From: Pectobacterium atrosepticum
GTDB taxonomy: Bacteria; Pseudomonadota; Gammaproteobacteria; Enterobacterales; Enterobacteriaceae
Assembly (NCBI GenBank): GCA_019056595.1
Contig: CP036163.1
Coordinates: 496,001-560,000 of the forward strand
Direction: 5' to 3'
DNA length: 64,000 bases
Below the pieces are notes generated by a model. The model had not been told where the DNA came from. It saw only the letters and a program-made list of their open reading frames with translations, and ran no database searches. Made by a program: the position numbers and the translations under genes. Shown one piece after another: positions 27,821 to 36,874 of this stretch; position 1 is the stretch's first letter, and each line of letters begins with the position of its first letter.

Positions 27821-28645
27821 ATGTCTGAAGCTATCGATTATTTTGCTCATGCCCGAACGACCACGCAGCCACAGGCAGAAAACGCTCGCGGGCTGATCGA
27901 AATCCGCAATGTGGCGAAACATTTTGGTCAGCATAAAGCGCTGGATGATATCAATCTGACGCTGGCACCCGGCTCCGTCACGGTGATCCTGGGTCCATCC
28001 GGCTCAGGGAAATCCACGCTGTTGCGCACGATTAATCATCTTGAACGCGTAGATGAAGGGTTTATCCGCATCGACGGCGACTACATCGGCTATCGGCGCA
28101 AAGGGAATACGCTCTATGAATTGAAAGAAAAGGACGTGTTACGCCAACGCATCAACGTCGGCTATGTGTTCCAGAATTTCAATCTGTTCCCCCACCTTTC
28201 CGTATTGGAAAACATCATTGAAGCGCCGCTGGCACATAAGCTGCATTCCCGTCAGGAAGCGGAAGATCTCGCCTTTACATTGCTGGAAAGCGTCGGGCTA
28301 CGCCATAAAGCGCAATCTTATCCCCGCCACCTGTCAGGTGGCCAACAGCAGCGCGTCGCGATTGCCCGCGCGCTGGCACTCAAACCGAAAGTGATGCTGT
28401 TTGATGAACCGACGTCCGCGCTCGATCCCGAGCTGGTCGGCGAGGTGCTGGATGTGATCAAATCGCTCGCCCGCTCCGGAGTGACGCTGGTTGTCGTCAC
28501 ACATGAAATCGGCTTCGCCCGCGAAGTCGCCGACCGCGTCGTGTTTATGGTGGAGGGGAAAATTGTCGAAAGCGGCGAATCCTGGCAAGTGCTAAACCAT
28601 CCCCGCCATCCGCGGACGATCAACTTTTTGAATAAGGTACTGTGA
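27821..28645 (+). CDS. amino-acid ABC transporter ATPase (GlnQ/HisP type)
   Basis: 274 residues. Walker A is [12 protein letters not shown], the Q-loop [13 protein letters not shown], the signature [16 protein letters not shown], Walker [15 protein letters not shown] and the H-loop [10 protein letters not shown]. An insert after the first strand pair ([20 protein letters not shown]) matches the HisP/OccP subgroup. Last gene of the importer operon, followed by a terminator at 28702. The last ~150 bp are duplicated at 29882-30024. Confidence 0.92.
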   Translation: MSEAIDYFAHARTTTQPQAENARGLIEIRNVAKHFGQHKALDDINLTLAPGSVTVILGPSGSGKSTLLRTINHLERVDEGFIRIDGDYIGYRRKGNTLYELKEKDVLRQRINVGYVFQNFNLFPHLSVLENIIEAPLAHKLHSRQEAEDLAFTLLESVGLRHKAQSYPRHLSGGQQQRVAIARALALKPKVMLFDEPTSALDPELVGEVLDVIKSLARSGVTLVVVTHEIGFAREVADRVVFMVEGKIVESGESWQVLNHPRHPRTINFLNKVL

Positions 28646-28701
28646 GACTCCTACCTGACTCTCATCACACCATTCTCAATGGTAAAGGCTAAAAGCTCAG
28701 C

Positions 28702-28729
28702 GAGCCAGATGACTCCCTTCTGGCTCTAT
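28702..28729 (+). terminator. terminator of the importer operon
   Basis: 8-bp stem GAGCCAGA (28702-28709)/TCTGGCTC (28719-28726) then TATTT; 57 bp after the ATPase stop. Confidence 0.7.
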
Positions 28730-28990
28730 TTCGCATGTTGACCCAATTCATCAGTGACTTTTCCCTACCTTCTTTTGTGAATGCGCCTTGCTGCGTGCGG
28801 GAGAAAAAATGGTGGTTTCTGCCCAGCCGTACTCAGGCCGAAGGCATACTGCTATTCACTCTTTGCTAGTATCGGTATGATAGCCAGAGATGAATGGGCA
28901 ACTACGTGTTGAAGGATAACTATCTGACCGTCAAGATAGTTACTCAACGTATTGACCGCCAAAGCCCGAATCATACTCTGGAGAAATGGG
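28730..28990. other. region upstream of the methyltransferase
   Basis: 260 bp without a gene. 28905-28945 contains an inverted arrangement GGATAACTATCTGACCGTC / AAGATAGTTACTC, a possible hairpin (AACTATCT with AGATAGTT) before the methyltransferase. Nothing else is evident. Confidence 0.35.
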
Positions 28991-29785
28991 ATGACTGCTC
29001 AAACACATAATGACGTCGCTGTTTGCTGGAATCAAAATGCCAATCAATGGACTAGTGATGTACGCAATGGCTACGATGTCTATCGCGACTTTTTCACGCT
29101 CCCAGCTTTCCTACAATTTTTGCCAACTATGGCAGATCTAAACGTTATCGACTTTGGATGTGGCGAAGGTTCGAATACCCGACACTTCGCTCAGATGGGC
29201 GCAAAGGTGGTAGGCATAGATATCTCGAATGGTTTAATCGAGCATGCCAGGCAAGCAGAGCGCGTGGACCCCGTTGGCATAACATATAAGATTGTGTCGT
29301 ACAGTTCTGACACGGGATTTCCAGCCTCTTCTTTTGATGCAGTCGTTTCGACGATGGCGTTAATGGATGGGCCTGACCTTCAGGGCGCAATGCATGAAGC
29401 TTACCGTTTGCTCCGTCCGGGTGGCTTCGTCGCGTTCAGTGTTCTACACCCCTGTTTTATTACGCCCGGCTGGCAATGGCAGAAGGATGAGAACGGTCAG
29501 ACAACGGGTCTTTGCACCTCACGTTATTTCGATAAATCCGGTTTCACAGAAAACTGGAAATTTGGAAATCGGCCGAAAGACGAGAACGTCGCGCCATTTG
29601 CCGTGCCGCGTTTTCCCAGAACGATCGGAGACTATATCAACGCAGTGGCATCAGTTGGATTTCGCATAAGTAAAATTGAAGAACCGCAGCCTACGGAAGA
29701 GGCTTGTAAGGCGATTCCACAGCTCCGCAGATGGCGTGATCTCGGCGCGTTTCTTTTGTTGGTAATAGCAGAACGGCCCAAATAG
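28991..29785 (+). CDS. class I SAM-dependent methyltransferase
   Basis: 264 residues from ATG 28991 (GGAGAA 7 nt upstream). The Rossmann motifs are LNVIDFGCGEGSNTRHFAQM (motif I), VVGIDISNGLIEHARQAE (acidic end of strand 2), FDAVVSTMALMDGPDL and LLRPGGFVAFSVLHPCF. A C-terminal cap follows. It probably methylates a small molecule, with no clue to the substrate. Base composition is more AT-rich and codon choice rougher than in the ABC genes, and partial copies of the ATPase gene lie on both sides, pointing to insertion. Confidence 0.85.
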   Translation: MTAQTHNDVAVCWNQNANQWTSDVRNGYDVYRDFFTLPAFLQFLPTMADLNVIDFGCGEGSNTRHFAQMGAKVVGIDISNGLIEHARQAERVDPVGITYKIVSYSSDTGFPASSFDAVVSTMALMDGPDLQGAMHEAYRLLRPGGFVAFSVLHPCFITPGWQWQKDENGQTTGLCTSRYFDKSGFTENWKFGNRPKDENVAPFAVPRFPRTIGDYINAVASVGFRISKIEEPQPTEEACKAIPQLRRWRDLGAFLLLVIAERPK

Positions 29786-29881
29786 TCATTCTCTGAATTG
29801 CCTATAGTGTAATTGGAAAAATCCAATTTATTCCATGGTGAAGAATTGCAATCACTTTTTCCTCAATCTCTATTAAAAAGT

Positions 29882-30024
29882 TGGTTGTCGTCACACATGA
29901 AATCGGCTTCGACCGCGTAGTGTTTGTGGTGGAGGGGAAAATTGTCGAAAGCGGCGAATCTTGGCAGGTGCTAAACCATCCCCGTCATCCGCGGACGATC
30001 AACTTTTTGAATAAGGTGCTGTGA
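29882..30024 (+). pseudogene. duplicated 3' fragment of the ABC ATPase gene
   Basis: This segment repeats the last ~155 bp of the ATPase gene (28488-28645) almost base for base, starting at TGGTTGTCGTCACACATGAA and ending ATAAGGTGCTGTGAG. It lacks 15 nt, an in-frame loss between GGCTTCG and ACCGCG, and has a few substitutions. It has no start. The two copies bracket the methyltransferase gene as direct repeats 1.4 kb apart. Confidence 0.9.
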
Positions 30025-30056
30025 GGAAAGTAAAAAACAGTTTATTGATCAAAAAT

Positions 30057-30086
30057 AAATCAGGCCCACCGTGGTGAGCCTGATTT
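30057..30086 (-). terminator. terminator of the TM2 protein gene
   Basis: 9-bp perfect stem AAATCAGGC (30057-30065)/GCCTGATTT (30078-30086), with inner CACC/GGTG pairing and a T-rich tail on the minus strand, 11 bp after the stop at 30097. Confidence 0.8.
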
Positions 30087-30096
30087 AATTACGCTG

Positions 30097-30396
30097 TTAG
30101 CCATATTTTCTGGCGAAATCTTCATCTGAATCGCACAGGTAAATAATAAACTCCACAAACGCAATAATGCTTGGAATAAATGTCCAGCAAAACAGTAAAT
30201 ATAAAATTCCTTGTCCGACTTTTCCTAAGTAAAATTTATGAGCACCAAAGCCCCCAAGGAAAGCAGCGAACAATGCCGCAGATACTCTACTTTTTTCGCC
30301 CTTACCACTAGCTTGCGTAGCCCCACACTGTGGACATGCTTTTGCTGTGCTATGAATTTCCTTGCCGCATCCTCGGCAAAACACCATGGCAGACAT
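30097..30396 (-). CDS. zinc-ribbon TM2-domain membrane protein
   Basis: 99 residues. The N-terminal zinc ribbon CRGCGKEIHSTAKACPQCGA carries two CxxC pairs. The TM2 domain follows: ALFAAFLGGFGAHKFYLGK with the FGxHKFYLG turn, GQGILYLLFCWTFIP and a second membrane helix IAFVEFIIYLCDSDEDFARK. Found widely as a small inner-membrane protein of unknown role; no partner here. Confidence 0.85.
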   Translation of the reverse strand: MSAMVFCRGCGKEIHSTAKACPQCGATQASGKGEKSRVSAALFAAFLGGFGAHKFYLGKVGQGILYLLFCWTFIPSIIAFVEFIIYLCDSDEDFARKYG

Positions 30397-30700
30397 AATA
30401 ATTAGACTCCTAATAATATATTATACTAATTTTACCTTAAGTTTACTTACTGCTATTAACACCACCCAAAATGATCAGCAGCGTACTGCGTCGTGTTTTA
30501 TACACCACTGATTTTCAGTGTTCAATTTAAAACTATCGTGCTAGCGACAGAAGTGGAATAGTGCGTTCATAGTACTATTTTTTATCCGTTCCGTTCTTAT
30601 CTATCTCTTTCGACTATTTTCGCTACGCTTGTATACCTTCATGACTAAATACAGGAAATAACTCGCCAGCTAATAACATCAATGAAGGACAATGAATGAT
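30397..30700. other. AT-rich intergenic region, nothing seen
   Basis: About 300 bp between two minus-strand genes. No convincing frame, RNA or repeat is visible; it presumably contains the promoter of the TM2 gene. Confidence 0.4.
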
Positions 30701-30735
30701 AAAAATCACAGTTTTACTTCATTATTGTGATTTTT
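30701..30735 (-). terminator. terminator of the 30752-31201 gene
   Basis: Perfect 10-bp stem AAAAATCACA (30701-30710)/TGTGATTTTT (30726-30735), symmetrical and so possibly active in both directions; 16 bp beyond the stop. Confidence 0.8.
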
Positions 30736-30751
30736 ACGTTAGTTGAAATAA

Positions 30752-31201
30752 TTATTTAGGTAGTAATGGCTCAGTGTATGGACTGCTATAAACTTGAACC
30801 ACCACGCTCTTATCGGTATCAAACGTGGCAACCGTAACAACGTCATTAGTACCAGCCGCTCGCCAACATTCAGCCTCAACATCGCAACGATCTTGCTTCT
30901 CATACCCCACCGAAGTCAGATAGGTGTGAACGTTGCGGGTATCGCCAGTGCCATAGAAATTCACCGTCCATACTTTAGCTTCTGGACCTGTTACGTTCGA
31001 AAAACTGAAGTCATAACGATCTGTAATACGCGGCATTTTCTTTAGAATATCGGGGGTATAGAACGCATACTCCCTTTTATCCTGTTTGGTATAATGCGCG
31101 CTACTGGCAAAATCCATTTTGATATACGGCCATATCGCACCAACCACAACAGCAATAACGATAATGCCGATCGCAGCAAAAACTTTCAGCGGTTTACTCA
31201 T
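30752..31201 (-). CDS. membrane-anchored protein of unknown function
   Basis: 149 residues. One N-terminal membrane helix (KVFAAIGIIVIAVVVGAIWP) anchors a periplasmic domain of about 115 residues with FSFSNVTGPEAKVWTVNFYG, a Cys pair in DRCDVEAECW, and beta-rich DVVTVATFDTDKSVVVQVYS. I do not recognise the family. It is monocistronic with its own terminator. Confidence 0.7.
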   Translation of the reverse strand: MSKPLKVFAAIGIIVIAVVVGAIWPYIKMDFASSAHYTKQDKREYAFYTPDILKKMPRITDRYDFSFSNVTGPEAKVWTVNFYGTGDTRNVHTYLTSVGYEKQDRCDVEAECWRAAGTNDVVTVATFDTDKSVVVQVYSSPYTEPLLPK

Positions 31202-31331
31202 CCTTAAGTCTCCTTCCCTTTTTAAAACTGAAGCTAAACAATGAATTATCTTCTTAAGGTTGTATTTTACACCGCTTGCCCGACCAGTATGAAAATTTTG
31301 TACTAACGAAATGAAACCAAGGTCACTGCAC

Positions 31332-32030
31332 TCAAATCGCGACCAGTCCCCGTACGCCGTCCTGCTCCATCGTTTCGCCTCGCCCGCGCTGTATGATTTC
31401 CCCGCGAGACATCACCAGATAGCTGTCGGCCAGTTCAGCGGCGAAGTCATAAAACTGTTCGACCAGTAAAATCGCCATGTCACCACGCTGCGCCAGTTGG
31501 CGAATCACCGCGCCGATCTCTTTAATCACCGATGGCTGTATGCCTTCTGTCGGTTCATCCAGAATCAACAACTGTGGCTTGCAGGCCAACGCACGACCAA
31601 TCGCCAACTGCTGCTGTTGTCCGCCGGACAAATCGCCGCCGCGTCGCTGTTTCATTTCATCCAATACGGGAAAAAGCTGGTAGATCTCATCCGGCACCTG
31701 TCGAGCTTGTTTGCCCGGAAAACGCGATAGCCCCATCAGCAGATTTTCTTCCACCGTCAGACGAGGGAAAATTTCCCGTCCCTGCGGTACGTAGGCAATG
31801 CCAGACTGCACGCGCTGGTGAGGTTTACGTGTATTAATTGCCTCGCCCTGCCAGCGAATCGTGCCGGACTTCGCCGGAATCAGCCCCATTAGACATTTCA
31901 GCAGCGTGGTTTTCCCTACGCCGTTGCGCCCTAACAGGCAGGTAATCTCACCGGGTTTTACCTCAAACGACAGGCCGCGCAGGATGTGGCTGCCGCCGTA
32001 ATATTGATTCAGTTCTGAAATTTCTAACAT
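31332..32030 (-). CDS. urtE: urea ABC transporter ATPase UrtE
   Basis: 232 residues from ATG 32030, the normal UrtE start (MLEISELNQYYGGSHILRGL), 1 bp after the urtD stop. Walker A LLGRNGVGKTTLLK, signature DLSGGQQQQLAIGRAL, Walker B LLILDEPTEGIQPS; GxAYVPQGREIFPRLTVEE is typical of LivF/UrtE. Last gene of the urea operon, forming the ATPase pair with UrtD. Confidence 0.92.
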   Translation of the reverse strand: MLEISELNQYYGGSHILRGLSFEVKPGEITCLLGRNGVGKTTLLKCLMGLIPAKSGTIRWQGEAINTRKPHQRVQSGIAYVPQGREIFPRLTVEENLLMGLSRFPGKQARQVPDEIYQLFPVLDEMKQRRGGDLSGGQQQQLAIGRALACKPQLLILDEPTEGIQPSVIKEIGAVIRQLAQRGDMAILLVEQFYDFAAELADSYLVMSRGEIIQRGRGETMEQDGVRGLVAI

Positions 32031-32031
32031 G

Positions 32032-32868
32032 TTAGCGCCCCAGATAAACGTCAATCACCTGCTCATTAGCCTGCACCTCGCGCAGCGATCCTTCCGCCAG
32101 CACCTGCCCCTGATGCAATACCGTAACGCGATCGGCAATACTCTCGACAAACCCCATATCGTGCTCCACCACCATCAATGAATGCTTGCCAGCCAGACTG
32201 CGGAACAACTCGGCGGTATAGGCAGTTTCTGCATCCGTCATCCCAGCAGCCGGTTCATCAAGTAACAGTAGATGTGGTTCCTGAACCAACAGCATGCCAA
32301 TTTCCAGAAACTGCTTTTGCCCGTGCGACAACAGCCCTGCTGGTCGCTGTCGTTCCTGACCGAGTCGCAGCAGCGCCAGCGTATCGTCAATCCGGTCACG
32401 TTGCTCGCCGTTCAACCTGGCATGCAGGCTTGCCCACACCGACTTGTCGGTTTTCAGCGCAATTTCAAGGTTTTCAAACACCGTCAACGCTTCAAACACG
32501 GTCGGTTTTTGGAATTTCCGCCCAATTCCCGCGCGGGCAATGTCCACGGGAGATAGCGTCGTCAGGTCAGTAAATTGATCGTAAAACACCTTACCGTTAT
32601 CCGGCCGCGTTTTGCCGGTAATGACATCCATCAGCGTGGTTTTCCCCGCGCCGTTAGGTCCGATGATGCATCGCAGTTCCCCCACGCCAATCTGCAACGA
32701 GAGATCGGTGAGTGCCCGAAAACCGTCAAAACTCACGTTAATCTTGTCGAGTTGCAGCACCGGATCGGTCTGGTGTCGATGGCGATCCGACGGATGTTGC
32801 TGGGCAAACTGGGTCGGTGAGGAAACCGTCTGTGCAGACACTGAGGATACAGATGCAGGTTCAGTCAT
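32032..32868 (-). CDS. urtD: urea ABC transporter ATPase UrtD
   Basis: 278 residues, with a non-conserved N-terminal stretch of about 40 residues before LQLDKINVSFDGFRALTDLS. Walker A IIGPNGAGKTTLMDVITGKT, GIGRKFQKPTVFEALTVFEN, signature LLSHGQKQFLEIG and Walker B LLLLDEPAAGMTDAE. The LSHGQKQ signature and GMTDAE are UrtD traits. It overlaps urtC by 8 bp. Confidence 0.92.
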   Translation of the reverse strand: MTEPASVSSVSAQTVSSPTQFAQQHPSDRHRHQTDPVLQLDKINVSFDGFRALTDLSLQIGVGELRCIIGPNGAGKTTLMDVITGKTRPDNGKVFYDQFTDLTTLSPVDIARAGIGRKFQKPTVFEALTVFENLEIALKTDKSVWASLHARLNGEQRDRIDDTLALLRLGQERQRPAGLLSHGQKQFLEIGMLLVQEPHLLLLDEPAAGMTDAETAYTAELFRSLAGKHSLMVVEHDMGFVESIADRVTVLHQGQVLAEGSLREVQANEQVIDVYLGR

Positions 32869-33961
32869 GTTTCTTCCTCGTTAGCAATCCAATCACACCA
32901 CGCGGCAAAAACAGCGTGACGAGAATAAACATCAGCCCCAAAAAGAACAGCCAGTATTCGGGAAAGGCTACGGTAAACCAGCTTTTCGCACCGTTGACGA
33001 TCCCCGCGCCGAGCAACGGCCCGATTAGCGTTCCGCGTCCGCCCAGTGCGACCCAAATAGCGGCTTCGATGGAGTTGGTCGGCGACATTTCGCTGGGATT
33101 GATAATGCCGACCTGCGGCACATACAACGCCCCCGCCAGCCCGCACAGCACGGCGGACAGCGTCCAGACAAACAGCTTAAATCCTTTCGGATCGTAGCCA
33201 CAGAACATCAACCGGTTTTCCGCATCGCGCACCGCCGTCAACACACGACCAAATTTACTGCGCGCCAGCGCAAACCCGACCAGCAGGCTGGCGGTCAGCA
33301 ACAGCACGGTGGCGATAAACAACCCGATGCGCGTACCGGTGGCCGTAATAGGAAAACCCAGCAGCGTAGTAAAACCGGTAAATCCGTTATTCCCACCAAA
33401 GCCGGTTTCGTTACGGAAGAACAGCAGCATCCCGGCGTAGGTCAGTGCTTGCGTCATGATCGAGAAATAGACGCCTTTGATTTTGGAACGGAACGCGAAC
33501 CAGCCGAATACAAACGCCAGTACGCCCGGCACCAGCACGATCAGGCACAGCGCCCAGACGAAATACTGGGTGCCCGCCCAGAACCACGGCAGCTCCGTCC
33601 ACGACAGGAATGACATAAACGCGGGCATTCCCTCGCCAGCGGCCTGCCGCATCAGATACATGCCCATGGCATAGCCGCCCAGCGCAAAAAACAGGCCGTG
33701 ACCGAGCGATAGCAGCCCGGCGTAGCCCCACACTAGATCCAACGCCACGGCAACAATGGCATAGCACAGAATTTTGCCGATCAGCGTCAGCGTATAGGTA
33801 GAGATCGCCAGCGGGTTCTCTGCGGGCAACAACGCGAGAAACGGGAGTATCAGCAAGGCCAATAGCATACTCGAACCGAGGCCAACCATGAGCCGCGGTG
33901 CGCGCTGCGTCAGGGTTATCGTCATCGGTTGTTTAATAGATTGCGTAATAGGTTGCGTCAT
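32861..33961 (-). CDS. urtC: urea ABC transporter permease UrtC
   Basis: 366 residues, a LivM-type permease with about ten hydrophobic segments. LDLVWGYAGLLSLGHGLFFA and GNNGFTGFTTLLGFPI are hallmark UrtC segments, and AENRLMFCGYDPKGFKLFVW precedes the cytoplasmic coupling region. It overlaps urtB by 1 bp and urtD by 8 bp, consistent with translational coupling. Confidence 0.93.
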   Translation of the reverse strand: MTQPITQSIKQPMTITLTQRAPRLMVGLGSSMLLALLILPFLALLPAENPLAISTYTLTLIGKILCYAIVAVALDLVWGYAGLLSLGHGLFFALGGYAMGMYLMRQAAGEGMPAFMSFLSWTELPWFWAGTQYFVWALCLIVLVPGVLAFVFGWFAFRSKIKGVYFSIMTQALTYAGMLLFFRNETGFGGNNGFTGFTTLLGFPITATGTRIGLFIATVLLLTASLLVGFALARSKFGRVLTAVRDAENRLMFCGYDPKGFKLFVWTLSAVLCGLAGALYVPQVGIINPSEMSPTNSIEAAIWVALGGRGTLIGPLLGAGIVNGAKSWFTVAFPEYWLFFLGLMFILVTLFLPRGVIGLLTRKKHD

Positions 33962-35535
33962 CAGTCAATCACCCGTCCTTTGAATGCAAACAGCCCCTGT
34001 GGCCGTTTCTGAATAAACAGCACTATCAGTACCAGAATGACGATTTTTCCCAGCACCGCACCGATCTGCGGTTCCAGCACTTTATTGAGAATACCGAGAC
34101 TAAATGCAGCTACCACCGTCCCCGCAAGCTGCCCAACGCCGCCCAACACGACGACGAGGAAGGAATCGATGATGTAACCCTGTCCCAGTTCCGGCCCGAC
34201 GTTGCCCAGTTGTGATAGCGCTACGCCGCCCAGCCCCGCGATGCCGGAACCCAGCCCGAAAGCCAGCATATCGACGCGTCCGGTCGGCACGCCGCAGCAG
34301 TCTGCCATCGCCCGGTTTTGCGTCACCGCCCGCACATTCATGCCGAGTCGGGTTTTATTGAGTAATAGCCAGGTGAGCAGCAGCACGCCGAGGACGAACA
34401 ATATCACCGCAATACGGTTATACGGCAGCACCAGATTTGGCAACAAACGCAGCCCACCGGACAACCACGCGGGGTTCGCGACTTCCAGATTCTGCGTACC
34501 AAACAGCATCCGCACCAGTTGGATCAGCATCAGGCTGATACCCCACGTTGCCAGCAGTGTTTCCAGCGGGCGACCATAGAGATGGCGAATCACCGTGCGC
34601 TCCAGCGCCATGCCGACTCCCGCAGTGATAAAGAAAGCGACAGGCAACGCCAACAGCGGATAATACGGCAGCCAAGCGGGCGCAAACTGCTGGCACAGCG
34701 ACTGCACCAGCCATGTCGCGTACGCGCCCAGCATCAACATTTCACCGTGCGCCATGTTAATGACGCCCAATAACCCGTAGGTGATCGCCAGCCCGAGCGC
34801 CGCCAGCAGCAAAATAGAGCCAAGCGATAGCCCGGTAAAGGCCTGCCCTAGCAGATCGCCGACGATCAAACTTTGCTTAATCTGATCCAGACTCTCCTGC
34901 GCCGCCGCACGCACGCCGGTATCTGATTCATTCGGTGCCTGCGTCAACGGCTGTAACAGTGCCTGCATTTGCGGATCGCCGGTCTGTCCTAAGCGTTTGA
35001 CCGCATCAAGACGCACCAGCGGATCGGCAGCACTTAACTGGCGGGTGGCAATAGCGATAGTCAGCGCATCGTGCACCTGTGCATCTTTTTCTACCTCAAG
35101 CCGTTGCACCAATAGCGGCAGTTGTTCCGCACTGCTGTCGCCTTGCAATTGCCGCACCGCATTCAGTCGTGTTGCGACGTCATCACTGACTAACTGGTGT
35201 GAGGCCAGCGCGGTGGCAATCAGTACACGCAGGCGGTTATTCATAAATAGTTTTTTGGTCGCGCCAGTCGGTTGTGCTTGCCCTTCCAGCGGCGTTAACG
35301 TGCCTTGCACATCCATAAACGGCTGTTGATTCTGATCGAGTACCACCGATTCGGCGCGCAGTGCCTGTAGCAGCGGCAAGCGCGCGGGCTCTGGTGCAGC
35401 AGCCCACTGTTGCAGTAACTCTGCCTGCTGCGTGCGGCTAGCGGCGGCGAAATCGGCTGCAGGCCCGGCCTGTACCAGGAAAGGAAGCATCAGACACAGC
35501 GACAGCACAAACGTAGATAATTGACGACTAATCAT
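33961..35535 (-). CDS. urtB: urea ABC transporter permease UrtB
   Basis: 524 residues from ATG 35535 (MISRQLSTFVLSLCLMLPFL), where the signal-like segment begins. As in other UrtB proteins an N-terminal extracytoplasmic region of about 200 residues with HEAT-like repeats (VATRLNAVRQLQGD, PLVRLDAVKRLGQTGDPQM) precedes the LivH-type membrane domain: GLLGVINMAHGEMLMLGAYA, GTQNLEVANPAWLSGG, GSGIAGLGGVALSQLGNVGP. Confidence 0.92.
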   Translation of the reverse strand: MISRQLSTFVLSLCLMLPFLVQAGPAADFAAASRTQQAELLQQWAAAPEPARLPLLQALRAESVVLDQNQQPFMDVQGTLTPLEGQAQPTGATKKLFMNNRLRVLIATALASHQLVSDDVATRLNAVRQLQGDSSAEQLPLLVQRLEVEKDAQVHDALTIAIATRQLSAADPLVRLDAVKRLGQTGDPQMQALLQPLTQAPNESDTGVRAAAQESLDQIKQSLIVGDLLGQAFTGLSLGSILLLAALGLAITYGLLGVINMAHGEMLMLGAYATWLVQSLCQQFAPAWLPYYPLLALPVAFFITAGVGMALERTVIRHLYGRPLETLLATWGISLMLIQLVRMLFGTQNLEVANPAWLSGGLRLLPNLVLPYNRIAVILFVLGVLLLTWLLLNKTRLGMNVRAVTQNRAMADCCGVPTGRVDMLAFGLGSGIAGLGGVALSQLGNVGPELGQGYIIDSFLVVVLGGVGQLAGTVVAAFSLGILNKVLEPQIGAVLGKIVILVLIVLFIQKRPQGLFAFKGRVID

Positions 35536-35605
35536 CGCAATGTCCGCCATATAAGAGAGGGAAGATCCCCGTCCAGCCGTTGGACGGGGCGTATAGGGGC
35601 GACGT

Positions 35606-36874
35606 TTACTGTGCGGCTTTTATTGGATGATCGGGCTTCTTATCATTACCGGCGATGTACGGGCTCCACGGCTGGGCGCGAACCGGTTTATCGGTTTGCC
35701 AGACCACGTTGAACTGACCGTTTTCCTCAATTTCGCCAATCATCACCGGTTTGTGCAGATGGTGGTTGGTGCTGTCCATCGTCAGCGTAAAACCATCCGG
35801 TGCAGCAAAGGTTTGACCCGCCATTGCGGCGCGCACTTTATCCACGTCAGTGGTGCCCGCTTTCTCTGCCGCCTGCGCCCACATGTGAATGCCGACATAG
35901 GTAGCTTCCATCGGATCGTTAGTCACCACCGTGCCCGCGTTCGGCAGGTTTTTCGCTTTGGCATAGGCTTTATAGGCTTCTACGAATTTGGTGTTGGTTG
36001 GATTATCTACCGACTCAAAGTAGTTCCACGCCGCCAAATGGCCGACCAGCGGTTTGGTATCGATGCCGCGCAGTTCCTCTTCGCCCACCGAGAATGCGAC
36101 AACGGGAACATCGGTCGCTTTGATGCCCTGATTCGCCAGTTCTTTATAGAACGGAACGTTAGAATCACCGTTGATGGTAGAAACTACCGCCGTCTTACCG
36201 CCCGTCGAGAATTTCTTGATGTTGGAAACGATGGTCTGATAATCGCTGTGGCCGAACGGCGTATAGACTTCCTCGATATCCTTGTCCTGCACGCCTTTCG
36301 AATGCAGGAATGCACGCAGGATTTTGTTGGTGGTACGCGGATAGACATAATCGGTACCCAGCAGGAAGAAACGCTTCGCCGCCCCGCCGTCTTCACTCAT
36401 CAGATATTCCACTGCGGGGAGCGCCTGCTGATTCGGTGCCGCACCGGTATAGAATACGTTCGGCGACATCTCTTCGCCCTCATACTGCACCGGATAGAAC
36501 AGCAGTCCGTTTAGCTCTTCAAACACCGGCAGCACCGATTTACGCGACACCGATGTCCAGCAGCCGAATACCACCGCCGCTTTATCCTGCGTTAGCAACT
36601 GACGCGCCTTTTCAGCAAACAGCGGCCAGTTCGACGCGGGATCGACGACCACCGGCTCCAGTTTTTTGCCCAACACCCCGCCTTTAGCATTGATCTCATC
36701 AATGGCCATCAGCGCCACGTCTTTCAGCGGCGTTTCCGAAATCGCCATCGTGCCAGACAGCGAATGCATCACCCCGACTTTGATGGTTTCCGCCGCCCGC
36801 ACGCTCCAGGTCAACCCCATACCAACCACCGTCGCAGAAAGCGCAAAAACTTTTATCAATGAACGTCTTTTCAT
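35606..36874 (-). CDS. urtA: urea ABC transporter substrate-binding protein UrtA
   Basis: 422 residues with a signal peptide ending at VRA. ETIKVGVMHSLSGTMAISET, GGVLGKKLEPVVVDPASNWP, FGCWTSVSRKSVLPVFEELN, NGLLFYPVQYEGEEMSPNVF and the C-terminal NHHLHKPVMIGEI are all diagnostic of UrtA/FmdD periplasmic receptors, which bind urea or short amides. ATG overlaps the GntR stop by 4 bp. The assignment to urea rather than formamide rests on the urea carboxylase upstream. Confidence 0.92.
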   Translation of the reverse strand: MKRRSLIKVFALSATVVGMGLTWSVRAAETIKVGVMHSLSGTMAISETPLKDVALMAIDEINAKGGVLGKKLEPVVVDPASNWPLFAEKARQLLTQDKAAVVFGCWTSVSRKSVLPVFEELNGLLFYPVQYEGEEMSPNVFYTGAAPNQQALPAVEYLMSEDGGAAKRFFLLGTDYVYPRTTNKILRAFLHSKGVQDKDIEEVYTPFGHSDYQTIVSNIKKFSTGGKTAVVSTINGDSNVPFYKELANQGIKATDVPVVAFSVGEEELRGIDTKPLVGHLAAWNYFESVDNPTNTKFVEAYKAYAKAKNLPNAGTVVTNDPMEATYVGIHMWAQAAEKAGTTDVDKVRAAMAGQTFAAPDGFTLTMDSTNHHLHKPVMIGEIEENGQFNVVWQTDKPVRAQPWSPYIAGNDKKPDHPIKAAQ

